Assembly (NCBI GenBank): GCA_011524475.1
Contig: WTKG01000164.1
Location: forward strand, 1 to 6,451
Reading direction: 5' to 3'
From: Demequinaceae bacterium
GTDB lineage: Bacteria > Actinomycetota > Actinomycetes > Actinomycetales > Demequinaceae
DNA: 6,451 nucleotides
The notes under the pieces are model-generated. The model worked only from the letters and a program-made list of their open reading frames with translations, ran no database searches and had not been told where the DNA came from. This document shows positions 6,088 through 6,451 of this stretch, in pieces. Made by a program: the position numbers and the translations under genes. Within the stretch, counting starts at the first letter, position 1; each line of letters opens with the position of its first letter.

Positions 6088-6451
6088 GACGCCTCACTGT
6101 GCGCGTCACGAGCATGGGCAGCGACGTTTTCAGCTGTGAAACCATGCTTATCCATCAAAAGCGCACCTGCAGCTGAGGCTCCGTATTCCTCGATCGACAC
6201 GAAACGCCCGCCGCTTCCCACAAAAGCGTGCCATGAAGCCGAAAGCCCCGCTTCGACTGACACACGTGCCGTGACGTCTGGCGGGATAACAGAATCTCGA
6301 TACGCAGCGTCTTGGCGTTGGAACCACTCCACACATGGCATCGACACCACCCGGGCGTGAATTCCCTCGTCAGCCAGCAGATCTCTCGCGCCGACTGCGT
6401 GTTGCACTTCGGAACCGGTAGCAATGATCACGACGTCAGGAGTTCCCTCCG
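6084..6451 (-). CDS. tkt: Transketolase, C-terminal part (start outside window)
   Basis: Transketolase is the thiamine-diphosphate enzyme that moves two-carbon units between sugar phosphates in the non-oxidative pentose-phosphate pathway. Only the last 121 residues are visible (first whole codon at 6449, TGA at 6086-6084); the full enzyme is about 700 residues. The segment is the third transketolase domain: VVIIATGSEV at its start, then ARVVSMPCVEWF, AAYRDSVIPP, ARVSVEAG, a YGASAAG segment equivalent to FGESAPA of the E. coli enzyme, and the closing HGFTAENVAAHA helix. It is the most upstream visible gene of the - strand operon; the promoter must lie beyond the right edge. In Corynebacterium and Mycobacterium the next gene is tal, but here the stop overlaps the start of pgi. 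Confidence 0.94.
   Translation of the reverse strand, partial: EGTPDVVIIATGSEVQHAVGARDLLADEGIHARVVSMPCVEWFQRQDAAYRDSVIPPDVTARVSVEAGLSASWHAFVGSGGRFVSIEEYGASAAGALLMDKHGFTAENVAAHARDAHSEAS

Noticed and set aside
5645..6139. A 164-residue open frame on the + strand opposite the pgi start
   Set aside because: It is antisense to a clearly conserved enzyme. Its composition (Ser, Thr, Ala rich) is what antisense reading of GC-rich codons gives, and it has no recognisable domain.
1..6451. An undescribed defence, mobile or biosynthetic system
   Set aside because: Every stretch is accounted for by recognised central-metabolism, SecG or RbpA genes. No recombinase, transposase, tRNA, direct repeat array or compositional break was seen.

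Overview
The window reads as a chromosomal carbon-metabolism locus from an actinobacterium (Actinomycetota). Three lines of evidence point there. RbpA, an RNA polymerase-binding protein confined to this phylum, is present. The zwf-opcA-pgl order matches the classic actinobacterial pentose-phosphate operon. The gene pairs tpiA-secG and pgi-zwf also match gene order I recall from Arthrobacter-like Micrococcales. GC content looks moderate by eye rather than very high, so a lower-GC member of Micrococcales or Actinomycetales is plausible; I cannot name the genus.

Layout. The left block lies on the + strand: the 3' part of tpiA (its start is outside the window), secG, then rbpA. The right block lies on the - strand and is transcribed towards the left block: the 3' end of tkt (its start is outside the window), pgi, zwf, opcA and pgl. 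The two blocks meet tail to tail, and the stop codons of rbpA and pgl overlap by four bases at 1325-1328. Coding density is almost complete. The only gap longer than about 10 bases is the 53 bases between tpiA and secG. No RNA gene, mobile element, CRISPR array or long repeat was seen.

Function. The - strand genes form a tightly coupled operon for the oxidative pentose-phosphate pathway. Pgi interconverts fructose-6-phosphate and glucose-6-phosphate. Zwf, assisted by OpcA, oxidises glucose-6-phosphate to 6-phosphogluconolactone and produces NADPH. Pgl hydrolyses the lactone. Tkt runs the non-oxidative carbon shuffling. Successive genes overlap by four bases (tkt/pgi, pgi/zwf, zwf/opcA), and opcA and pgl are one base apart, which suggests translational coupling throughout. 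The + strand block links glycolysis (TpiA), protein export (SecG) and transcription initiation (RbpA).

Most notable points. Transaldolase (tal), usually directly after tkt in this operon, is absent: tkt overlaps pgi directly. The convergent rbpA/pgl junction has no intergenic DNA, and an imperfect hairpin covers both stop codons. The genes themselves are recognisable housekeeping families, and I found no undescribed system.
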